Origin: Pseudomonas frederiksbergensis
Lineage (GTDB): Bacteria; Pseudomonadota; Gammaproteobacteria; Pseudomonadales; Pseudomonadaceae
Length of the DNA: 64,000 nucleotides
Reading direction: 5' to 3'
NCBI RefSeq assembly: GCF_035751725.1
Contig: NZ_CP142104.1
Location: 3,224,001 to 3,288,000, forward strand
The notes under the pieces were generated by a model, which was given only the letters and a program-made list of their open reading frames with translations, ran no database searches and had not been told where the DNA came from. The translations under genes were made by a program, and so were the position numbers. This document shows, one piece after another, positions 8,928-19,000 of this stretch; position 1 is the stretch's first letter, and each line of letters opens with the position of its first letter.

Positions 8928-9950
8928 ATGAGCATGTCAAAAACCATCCGCCTGGGTCTTATCGGTGCCGGTCGCATGGGCAGCTTTCACGGCCTGACCG
9001 CCGCTCGCCACATCCCCGGCGCATGCCTTGGCGCCATTGCCGACCCCACGCCTGGCCAGGCCGCGAAGCTGGCGACGGAATTGGCTGTCGAGAAGGTCTA
9101 CACCGATCCAAGAGACTTGCTGGATGACCCGGATATCGACGCCGTACTGATCGCCGCGCCGGCCCGCAGCCACGCCGAACTGGTGGTCAGCGCGGCGCAG
9201 GCGGGAAAAAGCGTGTTCTGCGAAAAACCCATGGCCATCACCCTGGATGAGGCCGACCGCGCCATTGCCGCCACAGCCGATGCGAGGGTGACGCTGCAAG
9301 TGGGCTTCAACCGGCGCTTCGCCAAGAGCTTTCGCACCGCACACCTGGACGTGGTTGCCGGCCGAATCGGTACGCCACAACTCCTGCGCTCGTTGACCCG
9401 AGATCCGGCATTGAACAACCCCGCCGCCTCGCCGCAATGGGTGATTTTCCTGGAGACGCTGATTCACGATTTCGACACCTTGCGCTACCTCAATCCGGGT
9501 GCCGAAGCGATCGAGGTGTTCGTCATGGCCGACGCGTTGATCGCGCCGGATTTCAAACACAAAGGCTTCCTCGACACCGCAGTGGTCACGATCCGATTCG
9601 ACAACGGCGCCATCGCCACCGCCGAGGCCAATTTCCAGGCGGTGTACGGCTACGACGTCCGTGGCGAAGTGTTCGGCAGCGCCGGCATGCTGACCATGGG
9701 CAGCGTCAACGACGGCGATTTGCTGCGCTACCTGGCCAATGGCGTCCAGGCCGACACCCAGCGCATGGACACCGACTTGCTGCGTGACGCCTACGTGGCC
9801 GAGCTCAACCACTTCGTCGATTGCGTGCGCAGCGGTGAAAAGCCCCTCGCCAGCGGTGAAGACGCCCGGGCCGCGCTGGCGATCGCCCGCGCCTGCATCG
9901 AGTCGTTCCAACAAGGCAAGGCGGTGCGTGTGCAAGGAGCGCTTTCATGA
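8928..9950 (+). CDS. Gfo/Idh/MocA-family dehydrogenase (inositol 2-dehydrogenase-like)
   Basis: A 340-residue NAD(P)-dependent oxidoreductase. The N-terminal Rossmann motif 'LGLIGAGRMGSFH' and the family hallmark 'CEKPMA' (Glu-Lys-Pro near residue 97) are present. 'VGFNRRFAKSF' and the catalytic 'HDFDTLRYL' His-Asp region match the inositol dehydrogenase (IolG) branch. It would oxidise a cyclic polyol such as myo- or scyllo-inositol to the ketone; the exact substrate cannot be read. GGGAG at 8916-8920 precedes ATG 8928. It opens a three-gene unit with a TIM-barrel isomerase (ATGA overlap) and a sugar-binding protein, under the sigma-54 promoter at 8859. Confidence 0.85.
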   Translation: MSMSKTIRLGLIGAGRMGSFHGLTAARHIPGACLGAIADPTPGQAAKLATELAVEKVYTDPRDLLDDPDIDAVLIAAPARSHAELVVSAAQAGKSVFCEKPMAITLDEADRAIAATADARVTLQVGFNRRFAKSFRTAHLDVVAGRIGTPQLLRSLTRDPALNNPAASPQWVIFLETLIHDFDTLRYLNPGAEAIEVFVMADALIAPDFKHKGFLDTAVVTIRFDNGAIATAEANFQAVYGYDVRGEVFGSAGMLTMGSVNDGDLLRYLANGVQADTQRMDTDLLRDAYVAELNHFVDCVRSGEKPLASGEDARAALAIARACIESFQQGKAVRVQGALS

Positions 9951-10738
9951 GTGTCATACCGTTCAAGCTGGCGGTCAGCGCCGAGATGGTGTTCCTCGAC
10001 CTGCCCTTTGTCGAACGCGTCAAACGCATCCATGCGCTGGGCTTCAGCGTCGAGATCTGGAACTGGACGACCAAGGACATCCAGGCCCTTGCGGCAACCG
10101 GCGCTGACTTCACCTCCATGACCGGCTACATCGCGGGCAACCTGACCGACCCCGAAGACATTCGGCAACTGCTCGACAGCGCCCGGGAATCCTTAGGCAT
10201 AGCGACGCAATTGAATTGCCCGAGCCTGAACCTGCACGGCACCGGCCTGGGTGACCGGGGTCTGCCGGTCAAGCCCGTTGGCCAGGCCACCGGCCGCATG
10301 TGGCTGAGCGCCTGCAAGACCCTGGAAAAAATCGCCCGCCTGGGTGAAGACGCCGACCGGGTGTTCCTGCTGGAAAATCTCAACACTGAAGTCGACCATC
10401 CGGGCACACCGTTCGCCCGCGCCGACGACACCCTGGCGCTGATCGAAGCCGTGGGCAGCCCGCACCTGAAAATGAACCTGGACCTCTATCACGCGCAGAT
10501 CGGCGAAGGAAACCTGATCGAACTGATCCAGCGCGCCGGCGACGCCATCGGTGAAATCCAGGTCGCCGATGTGCCTGGTCGTATGGAACCCGGCACCGGC
10601 GAAATCAACTATCCGGCGATTGCCAGGGCCCTGTCCAACATGGGATACCGCGGTGTCGTCGGCCTCGAAGGTTGGGCCAGCGGCGACAGCGAGCCGGCGC
10701 TTGAGCGCTTCAGGCAGGCCTTCACGCTGGATAGATGA
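9947..10738 (+). CDS. Sugar phosphate isomerase/epimerase (hydroxypyruvate isomerase/IolI-like TIM barrel)
   Basis: A 263-residue AP_endonuc_2-family TIM barrel. Metal-binding residues expected for the family are visible: Glu in 'VFLLENLNTE' near residue 140, Asp in 'KMNLDLYHAQIGEGN' near 175, the His of that strand, and Glu in 'GVVGLEGWASGD' near 240. Length and the 'GEINYPAIARALSNMGYRGVVGLE' ending are those of hydroxypyruvate isomerase (Hyi/OtnI) proteins; IolI is a close alternative. It would interconvert a ketone/aldehyde product of the dehydrogenase encoded just upstream, whose stop codon overlaps this start (ATGA at 9947-9950), so the two are translationally coupled. Confidence 0.82.
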   Translation: MSVIPFKLAVSAEMVFLDLPFVERVKRIHALGFSVEIWNWTTKDIQALAATGADFTSMTGYIAGNLTDPEDIRQLLDSARESLGIATQLNCPSLNLHGTGLGDRGLPVKPVGQATGRMWLSACKTLEKIARLGEDADRVFLLENLNTEVDHPGTPFARADDTLALIEAVGSPHLKMNLDLYHAQIGEGNLIELIQRAGDAIGEIQVADVPGRMEPGTGEINYPAIARALSNMGYRGVVGLEGWASGDSEPALERFRQAFTLDR

Positions 10739-10796
10739 GGCCCGTGCCAGCACTTCTCGATGACGTTCACTTCATAACAACAAAAGGAAACCCATC

Positions 10797-11723
10797 ATGC
10801 GTCGTTGCACACTGCTGTTCACCACGCTACTCCTGTTTTTCAGCCAATGGGCCGCCGCCGACTATCGCATCGGTGTCAGCATCGCCAGGGTCGACGATAA
10901 CTTCATGACCTATGTGCGCAACGGCCTGGACGAGGCCGCCAAGAAAGATGGCGTCCAGATCCAGTTCGAGGACGCCCAGGGCGATGTGGTTCGCCAGCTC
11001 AACCAGGTCCAGGGCTTCATCAATCAGAAAGTGGATGCCGTGATCGTCCTGCCAGTCGATACCTCGGCCACGGCCAATATCACCCGTGCGGCGGTCGAGG
11101 CGAAGACGCCGCTGGTCTACGTCAACCGTCACCCGGACGAACGCACCCTGCCCAAAGGCGTGGTCACGGTGGCGTCCAATGACATCGAGGCCGGCCAATT
11201 GCAGATGCGTTACCTGGCCGAAAAACTCGGTGGCAAGGGCAACCTCGCGATCATCATGGGCGACCTTGCGCAAAACGCCACCCATGACCGCACCGAAGGG
11301 GTCAAGCAGGTGCTCAAGGACTTTCCAGGCATCAAGGTTGTCGAGCAGCAGAGTGCCGAGTGGCAGCGCAACAAAGGCATGGACCTGACCAGCAACTGGC
11401 TGCTCGCCGGCAGCCGTTTCGATGCCATCGTCGCCAACAATGACGAGATGGCCATCGGTGCGGCCATGGCGTTGCAACAGGCCGGCAAGGGCAAGGGTGA
11501 AATCGCGATTGTCGGCATCGACGGCTTGCCTGACGGCCTGGCGGCGATCAAGCGCGGGATGCTGGTCGCCTCGGTGTTCCAGGACCCCAAGGCCCAGGCG
11601 ACCAGCGCGGTGCAGGCAGCCCTGAAGATGATCAAGGGCGAGCCGGTGGAAGCTGAGGTGTGGGTGCCCTTCCAGTTGATCAAGCCTGAACAACTGGCGG
11701 TCTTCGAGCAGCGTTACAAGTAG
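10797..11723 (+). CDS. Periplasmic sugar-binding protein of an ABC transporter (RbsB/IbpA type)
   Basis: A 308-residue type-1 periplasmic binding protein (Peripla_BP_4). It has a clear Sec signal peptide ('LLFTTLLLFFSQWAAA' then ADYRIG), and the family pattern of 'QVQGFINQKVDAVIVLPVD', 'IVANNDEMAIGAAMAL' and 'IVGIDGLPDGLAAIKRG'. It should bind a sugar or inositol in the periplasm and deliver it to a membrane permease. AAAGGAAA lies just before ATG 10797. No ATPase or permease gene follows; instead a hairpin and a convergent gene come next. The partner transporter must be encoded elsewhere, or the protein serves sensing. Its place behind the dehydrogenase and isomerase suggests the same polyol substrate. 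Confidence 0.87.
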   Translation: MRRCTLLFTTLLLFFSQWAAADYRIGVSIARVDDNFMTYVRNGLDEAAKKDGVQIQFEDAQGDVVRQLNQVQGFINQKVDAVIVLPVDTSATANITRAAVEAKTPLVYVNRHPDERTLPKGVVTVASNDIEAGQLQMRYLAEKLGGKGNLAIIMGDLAQNATHDRTEGVKQVLKDFPGIKVVEQQSAEWQRNKGMDLTSNWLLAGSRFDAIVANNDEMAIGAAMALQQAGKGKGEIAIVGIDGLPDGLAAIKRGMLVASVFQDPKAQATSAVQAALKMIKGEPVEAEVWVPFQLIKPEQLAVFEQRYK

Positions 11724-11735
11724 CAACCACGGCGA

Positions 11736-11766
11736 CAGCGCTGGCCGGTTTGAAGGGCCAGCGCTG
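11736..11766. terminator. Hairpin between convergent genes, probable bidirectional terminator
   Basis: CAGCGCTGGCC (11736-11746) and GGCCAGCGCTG (11756-11766) form a perfect 11-bp stem with a nine-base loop, between the stops of the sugar-binding protein and the aminotransferase. There is no T-run on either side, so termination efficiency is uncertain. Confidence 0.6.
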
Positions 11767-11768
11767 GA

Positions 11769-13199
11769 TCAAGCGATGTGCAACGCCCTGCCCTTGGTCT
11801 CGGCGAGGGCATTGTTCAACGCCACCCGGAACAGTTCGACCAGCACATCGATCTCTTCGGCCTGGATGATCAACGGCGGCAGGAATCGCACCACGGCGCC
11901 GTGACGCCCGCCCAGCTCCAGGATGACTCCCAGGCGCAGGCATTGGCGCTGGATGGCCTGGGCCAATGCCGTATCCGCCGGGGGAACCCGGCTGTCGCTC
12001 GGTATGTCGCTGACGACTTCCACGCCCACCATCAATCCCCGGCCACGCACCTGGCCCAGGCAAGGGTAATCACCCTGCAACTGGCGCAGTTGCTCCATCA
12101 GGCGCTGCCCCATGATGTCGGCGTGCCCTGGCAGGTTTTCGCTGATGATATGACGCAACGTTGCAGCACCCGCAGCCATCGCCATCTGGTTGCCACGGAA
12201 CGTGCCGGCATGGGAGCCAGGCTTCCAGGTGTCCAGCTCCTCGCGGTAGACCATCACGGCCAATGGCAGCCCGCCGCCGATGGCCTTGGAAAGCACCAGG
12301 ATGTCCGGCTCGATGTCGGCACGCTGGAACGCAAACAGCTTGCCGGTACGACCCAGGCCGGTTTGCACTTCATCGATGATCAGCGCCACACCATGTTGGC
12401 GCGTCAATTGACGCAAGCCCTGGAGCCAGCGTACCGGTGCCGGGATCACCCCGCCCTCGCCCTGCACCACTTCCACGACCACCGCCGCCGGTGGCAACAC
12501 GCCCGATTCCGGATCGCTCAGCAGCTGTTCGATGAAGTGCAGCCCGGCGTCGATGCCGGCTTCACCGCCGATGCCGAACGGGCAGCGGTAGTCATACGGG
12601 TATGGCAGGAACTGCACGTCCGCCATCAGCGAGCCCAGCGCCTGTTTCGGCCCCAGGTTGCCCATCAGGCTCAATGTCCCCAGGGTCATGCCATGGTAGC
12701 CCCCGGAGAACGTGAGGATCGGCTTGCGCCCGGTGGCGATCCGCGCCAGCTTCAGGGCCGCCTCGATGCCATCGGCACCGGTCGGTCCGCAGAACTGGAT
12801 GCGCGCGTGGCGGGCAAAGTTTTCCGGCAACGCATTGAACAAGTCTTCGACGAAGCGATCCTTGACCGGCGTCGTCAGGTCCAGGGTGTGCAGGGGCAAA
12901 CCGGAATCGAGCGTCTGGCGCATGGCGGCAATGGCCACCGGGTGGTTATGGCCCAGTGCCAAGGTGCCCGCGCCGGCGAGGCAATCCATGAATAATTGGC
13001 CCTGGGTGTCGCGCACATAAAGCCCATGGGCTTCCTGCAGGGCCAGCGGGATGCGTCGCGGATAGGAACGCGCATTCGATTCCCGGGCCGCCTGGCGTTG
13101 CAGGTACGGGTTGGTATTGAGTTCGCGAGGCGCCTGGTGGCGGAACTGCTCCAGCGTGAAGGTGGCGCTGGAGGATGAACGGGGCTGGACACTTTCCAT
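11769..13199 (-). CDS. dat: L-2,4-diaminobutyrate:2-oxoglutarate aminotransferase
   Basis: A 476-residue class-III PLP aminotransferase making L-2,4-diaminobutyrate (Dab) from aspartate semialdehyde and glutamate. Seen: 'CGPTGADGIEAALKLAR', the PLP pocket 'SGGYHGMT', the cofactor Asp in 'LIIDEVQTGLGRTG' (Asp276) and the Schiff-base Lys305 in 'LVLSKAIGGGLP'. 'PYPYDYRCPFG' is typical of the siderophore Dab aminotransferases (PvdH/Dat branch) rather than of ectoine EctB. AGGGAG precedes ATG 13199. It lies 36 bases behind the MbtH gene in the siderophore island, and the first module of NRPS 2 has a Dab-type pocket, so it most likely supplies that monomer. Confidence 0.92.
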   Translation of the reverse strand: MESVQPRSSSSATFTLEQFRHQAPRELNTNPYLQRQAARESNARSYPRRIPLALQEAHGLYVRDTQGQLFMDCLAGAGTLALGHNHPVAIAAMRQTLDSGLPLHTLDLTTPVKDRFVEDLFNALPENFARHARIQFCGPTGADGIEAALKLARIATGRKPILTFSGGYHGMTLGTLSLMGNLGPKQALGSLMADVQFLPYPYDYRCPFGIGGEAGIDAGLHFIEQLLSDPESGVLPPAAVVVEVVQGEGGVIPAPVRWLQGLRQLTRQHGVALIIDEVQTGLGRTGKLFAFQRADIEPDILVLSKAIGGGLPLAVMVYREELDTWKPGSHAGTFRGNQMAMAAGAATLRHIISENLPGHADIMGQRLMEQLRQLQGDYPCLGQVRGRGLMVGVEVVSDIPSDSRVPPADTALAQAIQRQCLRLGVILELGGRHGAVVRFLPPLIIQAEEIDVLVELFRVALNNALAETKGRALHIA

Positions 13200-13235
13200 T
13201 TTGACTCCCTGAAATGAGTACGAGGTCGCGGGCGA

Positions 13236-13451
13236 TCAGCCCTGTCCTTGTGCCTGCATGGCCTGGCGCAGGCTCAGCGGGCGCATGTCGGTCCAGACTT
13301 TCTCGATGTAGGCCAGGCACTCTTCCTTGCTGCCCTGCATGTCCACGGTGCGCCAGCCAGCGGGCACGCTGCGGTAGTCCGGCCAGATCGAGTACTGCTC
13401 CTCTTCGTTGACGACAACCAGAAACCGCGTATCCGGGCTATCCAAACTCAT
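13236..13451 (-). CDS. MbtH-like NRPS accessory protein
   Basis: A 71-residue MbtH protein, which binds adenylation domains and keeps them soluble and active. The hallmark residues are all present: '[23 protein letters not shown]' (N-E-x-Q-x-S-x-W-P, then P-x-G-W) and '[17 protein letters not shown]' (the terminal W-T-D-x-R-P). The start at 13451 is favoured over an upstream in-frame ATG because AAGGAGC lies a few bases before it. It faces the Fur-like site at 13504 and is followed by the aminotransferase, so both are probably iron-repressed. It would serve the seven adenylation domains encoded nearby. Confidence 0.96.
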   Translation of the reverse strand: MSLDSPDTRFLVVVNEEEQYSIWPDYRSVPAGWRTVDMQGSKEECLAYIEKVWTDMRPLSLRQAMQAQGQG

Positions 13452-13503
13452 TGCTTGCTCCTTGACTGGCATGACGGGAAAGGTCGCTACGATACAATAC
13501 TAA

Positions 13504-13518
13504 TGGTAGCGATTCTCA
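13504..13518. promoter_or_regulatory. Fur-like site between mbtH-like and fhuF-like genes
   Basis: TGGTAGCGATTCTCA agrees with the Fur 7-1-7 pattern TGATAATnATTATCA at 10 of 14 positions and is flanked by AT-rich sequence. It sits 53 bases before the MbtH start (minus) and about 130 bases before the reductase start (plus), so it could control both. Confidence 0.6.
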
Positions 13519-13650
13519 TTAATATTTTAAAAAACTTATGTTGCTCGCCTGTTTCAGCGTCGGCGAACAGTCGCAAGACGCTGGTGTGCTGTTTATACTT
13601 CGCCCCCTCTGGACGATATCCCCTCTCAATTCGCGGTCACGGATGAGTCA

Positions 13651-14388
13651 ATGATTCCCAGCCTTGCTCCGCTGTTCACCGGGCCGCTCGTGGCCTTCGA
13701 AGAAAAGCTGCAACTGCGCAGCCAGCCCCGCACCGATCTGCCGGCGGAGCTGTTCTTCCAGCGCGAGACGTTCAATGACTTCGTCGACGAGCTGCTGGCG
13801 CGCTACCAGACCGATGAACGCCTGGCGCTGGTGTCACTGTGGTCCAAGTGGTATTTCAGTACCTTCCTTGCGCCGGTGATGGCCGCCACCCTGCTGCTGC
13901 AACGGGACCTGCCGCTCGCCCTGAACGACGTCGGCTTGAAACTCGGCGACGACGCCCGGCCACAGGCCTTGCATCTGCGCGACGCCGGGCAACCCCTGCC
14001 TCGATGCACGGCCTTCGAACGGTTCCAGGCGCTGATCGAACAGCATCTGGAACCGGTCATCGACACGCTGGCAAGCGTCAGCCGCGCTTCGCCCCGTTTG
14101 TTCTGGAGCAACGCCGGCAACACCTTCGAGTTCGTCTCCACGCGGATCGACCTGCATCCGCTGGCAAACCCCGACAGCACCCTGCCCGCCCGGGAAATCC
14201 TCACCGCCCGCCTGCGCCCCGATGGCCGGCGCAACCCGTTGTTCGCCCCCGTGCGCTACCACGACATCGGCGAGGACGAGCCGCAGCGCCTGCGGCGAAT
14301 CTGCTGCATCCGCTACCGCCTTCCCGGCGTCGGCTATTGCAGCAGTTGCCCCCTCGATGAATGCAAACGGCAGGATGCGGACGCCTGA
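13651..14388 (+). CDS. Siderophore-iron reductase, FhuF family [2Fe-2S] protein
   Basis: A 245-residue protein ending in the FhuF C-terminal cluster motif: Cys-Cys, ten residues, Cys, two residues, Cys ('ICCIRYRLPGVGYCSSCPL'). These four cysteines bind a [2Fe-2S] centre that reduces ferric siderophore in the cytoplasm and frees the iron. The N-terminal part has the usual FhuF helices ('LVSLWSKWYFSTFLAPVMAATLLL'), which in the family face the siderophore. Length matches FhuF-like proteins of other NRPS siderophore loci. GGATGAG precedes the ATG. It is the only plus-strand gene in the biosynthetic block, divergent from the MbtH gene and ending nine bases from the exporter gene. Its presence agrees with a siderophore that enters the cytoplasm through the ABC importer at 44-48 kb. 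Confidence 0.88.
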   Translation: MIPSLAPLFTGPLVAFEEKLQLRSQPRTDLPAELFFQRETFNDFVDELLARYQTDERLALVSLWSKWYFSTFLAPVMAATLLLQRDLPLALNDVGLKLGDDARPQALHLRDAGQPLPRCTAFERFQALIEQHLEPVIDTLASVSRASPRLFWSNAGNTFEFVSTRIDLHPLANPDSTLPAREILTARLRPDGRRNPLFAPVRYHDIGEDEPQRLRRICCIRYRLPGVGYCSSCPLDECKRQDADA

Positions 14389-14397
14389 GCGCGCTGA

Positions 14398-16041
14398 TCA
14401 TTTCGCCAATTGAAAGGGGTTCTCCGTCGCCCGGTCGTAATCGACGAGGTGGCCATAGTCGAGACGGTAGACCCGGTCCGCCACATCGAAATAACGGTCA
14501 TCATGGGTGATGGCAATGACTGTCTTGCCGGCCGCTTTCAGCTCAGGCAGCAACTCGTTGTAGAACACATGGCGGAACACCGGATCCTGGTCGGCCGCCC
14601 ATTCGTCCAGCAAGAAGACTTCACGGCCCTCCATCATCAGCAGCAGCAAGGCCAGGCGTTTGCGCTGGCCTTGGGACAACGCAGTGGTGGACAGGCGCCC
14701 GGCGGCGAATTCAACCTTGTGGGCGAGCCCCAGGCGCTCGAGATAGTGGTCCACCCGAGCCTCCAATCCTTCATGGTCGCCCGCCTCGCCCAGCACATCG
14801 GCGAACAGATAGAAGTCGGCGAAGATCGCGGCGAAGTGCTCGCGGTGCCATTCGCTGGTGCTGGCATCGAGCACCACCCCATTGAGTGACACCTCGCCCG
14901 CGGCGGGCACGTAGAGCCCGGTCAACAGCTTGGCCAGGGTCGACTTGCCGCTGCCATTGCCACCGACGATGAAAATCAACTCGCCGCGCCGGATCGTCAG
15001 GTCGATCGGCCCCAGCTCAAAGGCAAATTCCTCGTTCTTGCCGGCATACCGGTAATGCACATCCGACAGGCGCAGCTCGCGAAACGGCTGCGCCGCTTGC
15101 GCGGGCGTCTTGAACTCCACCGTCTCGCCCAGTGCCAAGGCGTCGATGGCCTGCAAGGCGACATGGCCGCGAATGACCGCGGGAATGGCATCGAGGATCA
15201 TCGAGATCGGCGTACGCAGGAACATGATCGCCAGGACGTAGCCAACCACCACCTGCTGGCTCAGCAACCCCAGCCCCTGGCCGAGGAAAAACAGCGTGCC
15301 GATCAGCACGAACACCAGCAGCGTCGTCCAGTTCAGGTTCACTGCCCACAAGGTGTCGGCGCGCACCGATGCGTCCAGCGACGCTCGGGCAATAGGTTCG
15401 AGCTTGCGTTGATAAAGCAGATGCCGGCGCTCCCGGCTCAGGCCCAGTTCGCAACGCCCCTGGATCGCGGCTTCGAACTGCTCGGTGAGTTGATCGTCCT
15501 GTTGCCGGACAGCCTGCATCAGGCGCTTGACCTTGCGTCCCAACAACACATCGAGGCCGACGCCGGCGGCGATCACCGCCAGAGTCAGGCCAAAGAACGG
15601 CAGGCTCAGCCAGGCCATGTACGCCAGCCCTGCCAGCAACAGCAAGCCGTTGTACAAGGAAATCGGCAATTGCTTGAACGCCGTCGCGACGGTGGTCACG
15701 TCCTTGGTCAGGGCGTTGTAGATGCGTGGGCTACCCAACCGTTCGATGCGTTCGAGGGCAGTTCCCAGCACCTTGCCCACCAACCGCAAGCGCAACTGGT
15801 ACACCAGGCGATGGCCGATCTGCACCAGCAACCATTGCGAGGTGACCCCGCTGATGAACAACAGCACCAGCAGGCCACCGAACAGCAGCAAGCCCTGGCC
15901 GAGGTCGTCCAGGCCTTGTTCCAGGCAGCGGTTGATGTAGCCGATCAGGCCGATACTGGTGGCCGCGCTCAAGGCACTGCTCAGCACCGCGAGGAAGATG
16001 CGCCACCGCGCGTTGTGCAGCAGTTCTTTCAATAACATCAT
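14398..16041 (-). CDS. Cyclic-peptide/siderophore ABC exporter (PvdE/SyrD type)
   Basis: A 547-residue fused exporter: six predicted transmembrane helices in residues about 1-300, then an ABC ATPase with Walker A 'GGNGSGKSTLAKLL', signature 'LSQGQRKRLALLL' and Walker B 'EVFLLDEWAADQDPVFR'. The 'DEWAADQDP' stretch is diagnostic of the cyclic-peptide exporter family that includes PvdE (pyoverdine precursor export to the periplasm) and SyrD. It should move the finished or nearly finished peptide across the inner membrane. Its ATG overlaps the stop of the TE-bearing NRPS gene (16038-16041), so it is the last cistron of the biosynthetic operon. Confidence 0.93.
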   Translation of the reverse strand: MMLLKELLHNARWRIFLAVLSSALSAATSIGLIGYINRCLEQGLDDLGQGLLLFGGLLVLLFISGVTSQWLLVQIGHRLVYQLRLRLVGKVLGTALERIERLGSPRIYNALTKDVTTVATAFKQLPISLYNGLLLLAGLAYMAWLSLPFFGLTLAVIAAGVGLDVLLGRKVKRLMQAVRQQDDQLTEQFEAAIQGRCELGLSRERRHLLYQRKLEPIARASLDASVRADTLWAVNLNWTTLLVFVLIGTLFFLGQGLGLLSQQVVVGYVLAIMFLRTPISMILDAIPAVIRGHVALQAIDALALGETVEFKTPAQAAQPFRELRLSDVHYRYAGKNEEFAFELGPIDLTIRRGELIFIVGGNGSGKSTLAKLLTGLYVPAAGEVSLNGVVLDASTSEWHREHFAAIFADFYLFADVLGEAGDHEGLEARVDHYLERLGLAHKVEFAAGRLSTTALSQGQRKRLALLLLMMEGREVFLLDEWAADQDPVFRHVFYNELLPELKAAGKTVIAITHDDRYFDVADRVYRLDYGHLVDYDRATENPFQLAK

Positions 16042-19000
16042 GGGACCGACACCACCTTGGCAGAGGTTTGCAACAGTAAAGGCAGCAGGTTTTCGACCAG
16101 GCGCGGCTCGCCGGGCATCTCATGATGCCCCGCATCCAGCGTCCACTGGCTGACGGGTTGTCGCGCGTGGGCTTGCCATTGCGCGCGCAAGTCGCCGTGG
16201 GCATTGCCGCGCCACAGCCAGACCGGCACATCGACGATGGGCAAGGCCTGCTCGTACAAACGGGTCTTGATCGCCCGATATTGCGCCATCAGCGCCAGCA
16301 GTTCAGCATCCGCCGCTTCCCATTGCAGATGCCCGCGTACCTGCTCATCGTCCAACAACCGAGCGACACCCTCGGCATAGTCAAGGCCGGCCAACAGCCC
16401 CGTCAATCGCTCCCGTAGCGATTCTCCGATCGGCTGGCCGTGGTTGCGGCAATAAAATGCGAAATCGGCAATCAGCTGGCCCGCTTCGTCGCCCTCGCCG
16501 GCCAGGCTGCGCTGGGCATCGTGATCGAGCACCACCAGGCCTTCGACGCTGAAGCCGCTGGCTTGCAGATGCGGCACCAGCAACAAGGCCAGGCGCGCGG
16601 CGAGGCTCCAGCCCAACAGCACCAGCGGACGCGCTTTGAGCTGCACCGGGATGCTCGCCACGTATCGGCGCAACAACGTGTCCATATCGTCGTTGGCCCA
16701 GCCGTTTTCCAGGGCGGCAAGACCGAAGGCCGCGACTGCGCCGCGCAGGTTGTCCACCAACGGCTGGTACGCCTGCAGGTGCCCTTGCGCGCCATGCACC
16801 ACCAGCAAGGCCGGTGCCTGCGGATCGGCGTCGTTGAGAACTTTCCATGGACCGTTGCCCTTCTCGCCCAGGCCCTGCACGAGATCACGCACCGTGTGCC
16901 GTTCGAACAGCAGGTTGGTCGGCAGGTTGAGGCCCAACCGTTCGCGGATCAGCGACACCACTTTGATCGCCGCCAATGAATGCCCGCCGACACTGAAGAA
17001 GTTGTCGGTCACACCGAGGTCGTCGACACCCAGCACATCGCACCAGATCGCGAGCACGGCGGTCTCCAGTTCGCCCTCCGGCGCTACGCGGGTGTTCTGC
17101 AAGCGTTGCCGGGCGCGTTCAAGCAGATGCTTGCGATCGAGCTTGCCGTTGCTGTTCAGCGGCATGGCCTTCAGCGCAAAGATACCGCTGGGCAGCATGT
17201 AGTCCGGCAGTTGCCGGGCCAGGCTGGCGCGCAACGGATCCGCGCCTTGGAACTGAATCTCGTCCGTCACCACAAAGGCCAACAACCGAGCGTGATCGCC
17301 TTCGCCATCCATCAGCACAGCCGCCTGCAAGACGCCCGGCTGGGCCAGCATCGCTTGCTCGACCTCCGCCAGTTCAAGGCGAAACCCGCGGATTTTCACT
17401 TGTTGGTCGTTGCGCCCCAGAATGCGCAGGGCTCCGTCGGCCTGGCGCAACGCCAAGTCACCGGTGCGGTACAAGCGTTGACCGCTGGCGGGATCGACAC
17501 CGAAGGCACCGCCGCCGACATTGCGGACGTAACCCCTGCCGACACTGGCGCCACTGATGCACAACTCGCCGGCCTGCCCGGATGGTACCGATCGTTGCTG
17601 CTCGTCGAGCAAGTGAACGCGGTTGTCCCCCAGCACCTGGCTCAAGGCGCAACCATTCACGCCCTGCGCCAGATCGATGGCCCGCCACAGTACGCCGACG
17701 GTGGTCTCGGTCGGGCCATAGTGGTTATACAGCCGGCAGGTTGGTCCGGCCTGGGCCAAGCGGGTCAGCAACGTCTCGCCAATCGGTTCTCCACCCAATA
17801 CCAGCACTTGCCGTGGCAGTACGTCGGCGGCCTGCTCGCCCATCAAGGCTTCGAGGTGCGACGGGACGATTTTCAGGACGTCGAGGGGATGACGCCGAAG
17901 CTCTTCGGCAAAGGCCTGTGCGTCGGTCACGGCCGACTGCGCGAGCACGTGCACGCAACCACCCTGCAGCCACGCCGGGAACAGCACGGTGTTGCCCAGA
18001 TCGGCGAGCAGCGACGACACCAGCCCGTAGTGCCCGCCCTCGGGCAGTTGCAGCGCGCGGGTGACTTGGGTGACGTAATGACGCAACTGCCCCTGCTCGA
18101 TCTGCACCCCCTTGGGCTTGCCGCTGGTGCCCGAGGTGTAGAGCACGTAGGCGAGGTCCTGCGCGGTGCCGGAGCGCGGTGTAGCGAACAGCGGCCCGTT
18201 GCTCGCCTGTGACCAGCAGAGCGTGCGCACCGACGTGTCCGGCAACAGGCCCTCCAGGTGCAGCAGCAACGCCGGTTGCGCATCGTCGAGTATCCCGGCC
18301 AGGCGCAGCGGCGGCTGCTGGGGATCCAGTGGCAAATACGCGGCACCGACCTTGAAGCAGGCAAGCATTGCCACCAGCATCTGCGCGCCGCGCGGCAGGT
18401 ACAGCCCCACCACGTCTTCACGGCCCACGCCCGCGTGATCCAGGCTGCCGGCGACGCGGTCACTCAGCGCATCGAGTTCAGCGTATGAAAACACTTGGTC
18501 GGCGTAACGCAGCGCCGGGCGATCCGGCTGTGCCTGGGCATGCCGGCGCAGGGCCGCGACGATGTCCAGGTCCGCTGCGAGGTCAGGACTCGGCGACGAC
18601 GCCAGGGACTCCTCGGGCAAGCGCGCATCGATGCCATCGATCAGCCCGTTGGGCGATTGCAGCACTTGGCCGAGCCAATGTTCGAAACGCTTGAGCAATG
18701 CCTGCATCTGCTCGCCGCGATACACCCCGCGATCATAAGCCAGCGCCAGTTCGCAATTGCCTTGGGCGTCGAGGACCAACTGCAGTTGCAGCTCGACCGG
18801 CGTGTCGAACGACAGCCATTGCAACGCGTCCGGTTGCGTCACGCGCAGTACCTGCAATCCGGCCTGGAAACTGGCACGCCACTCTGGCAACAACTGCGCC
18901 TGGCCAACGTACTCTTGCCAGTCGACGGCGCTCTCCAGTTGCCGGGCCAGTTGCCGGGCCAGGTTCACCGGGGTGCTGTGCTCGGATATCTGCACCACCA

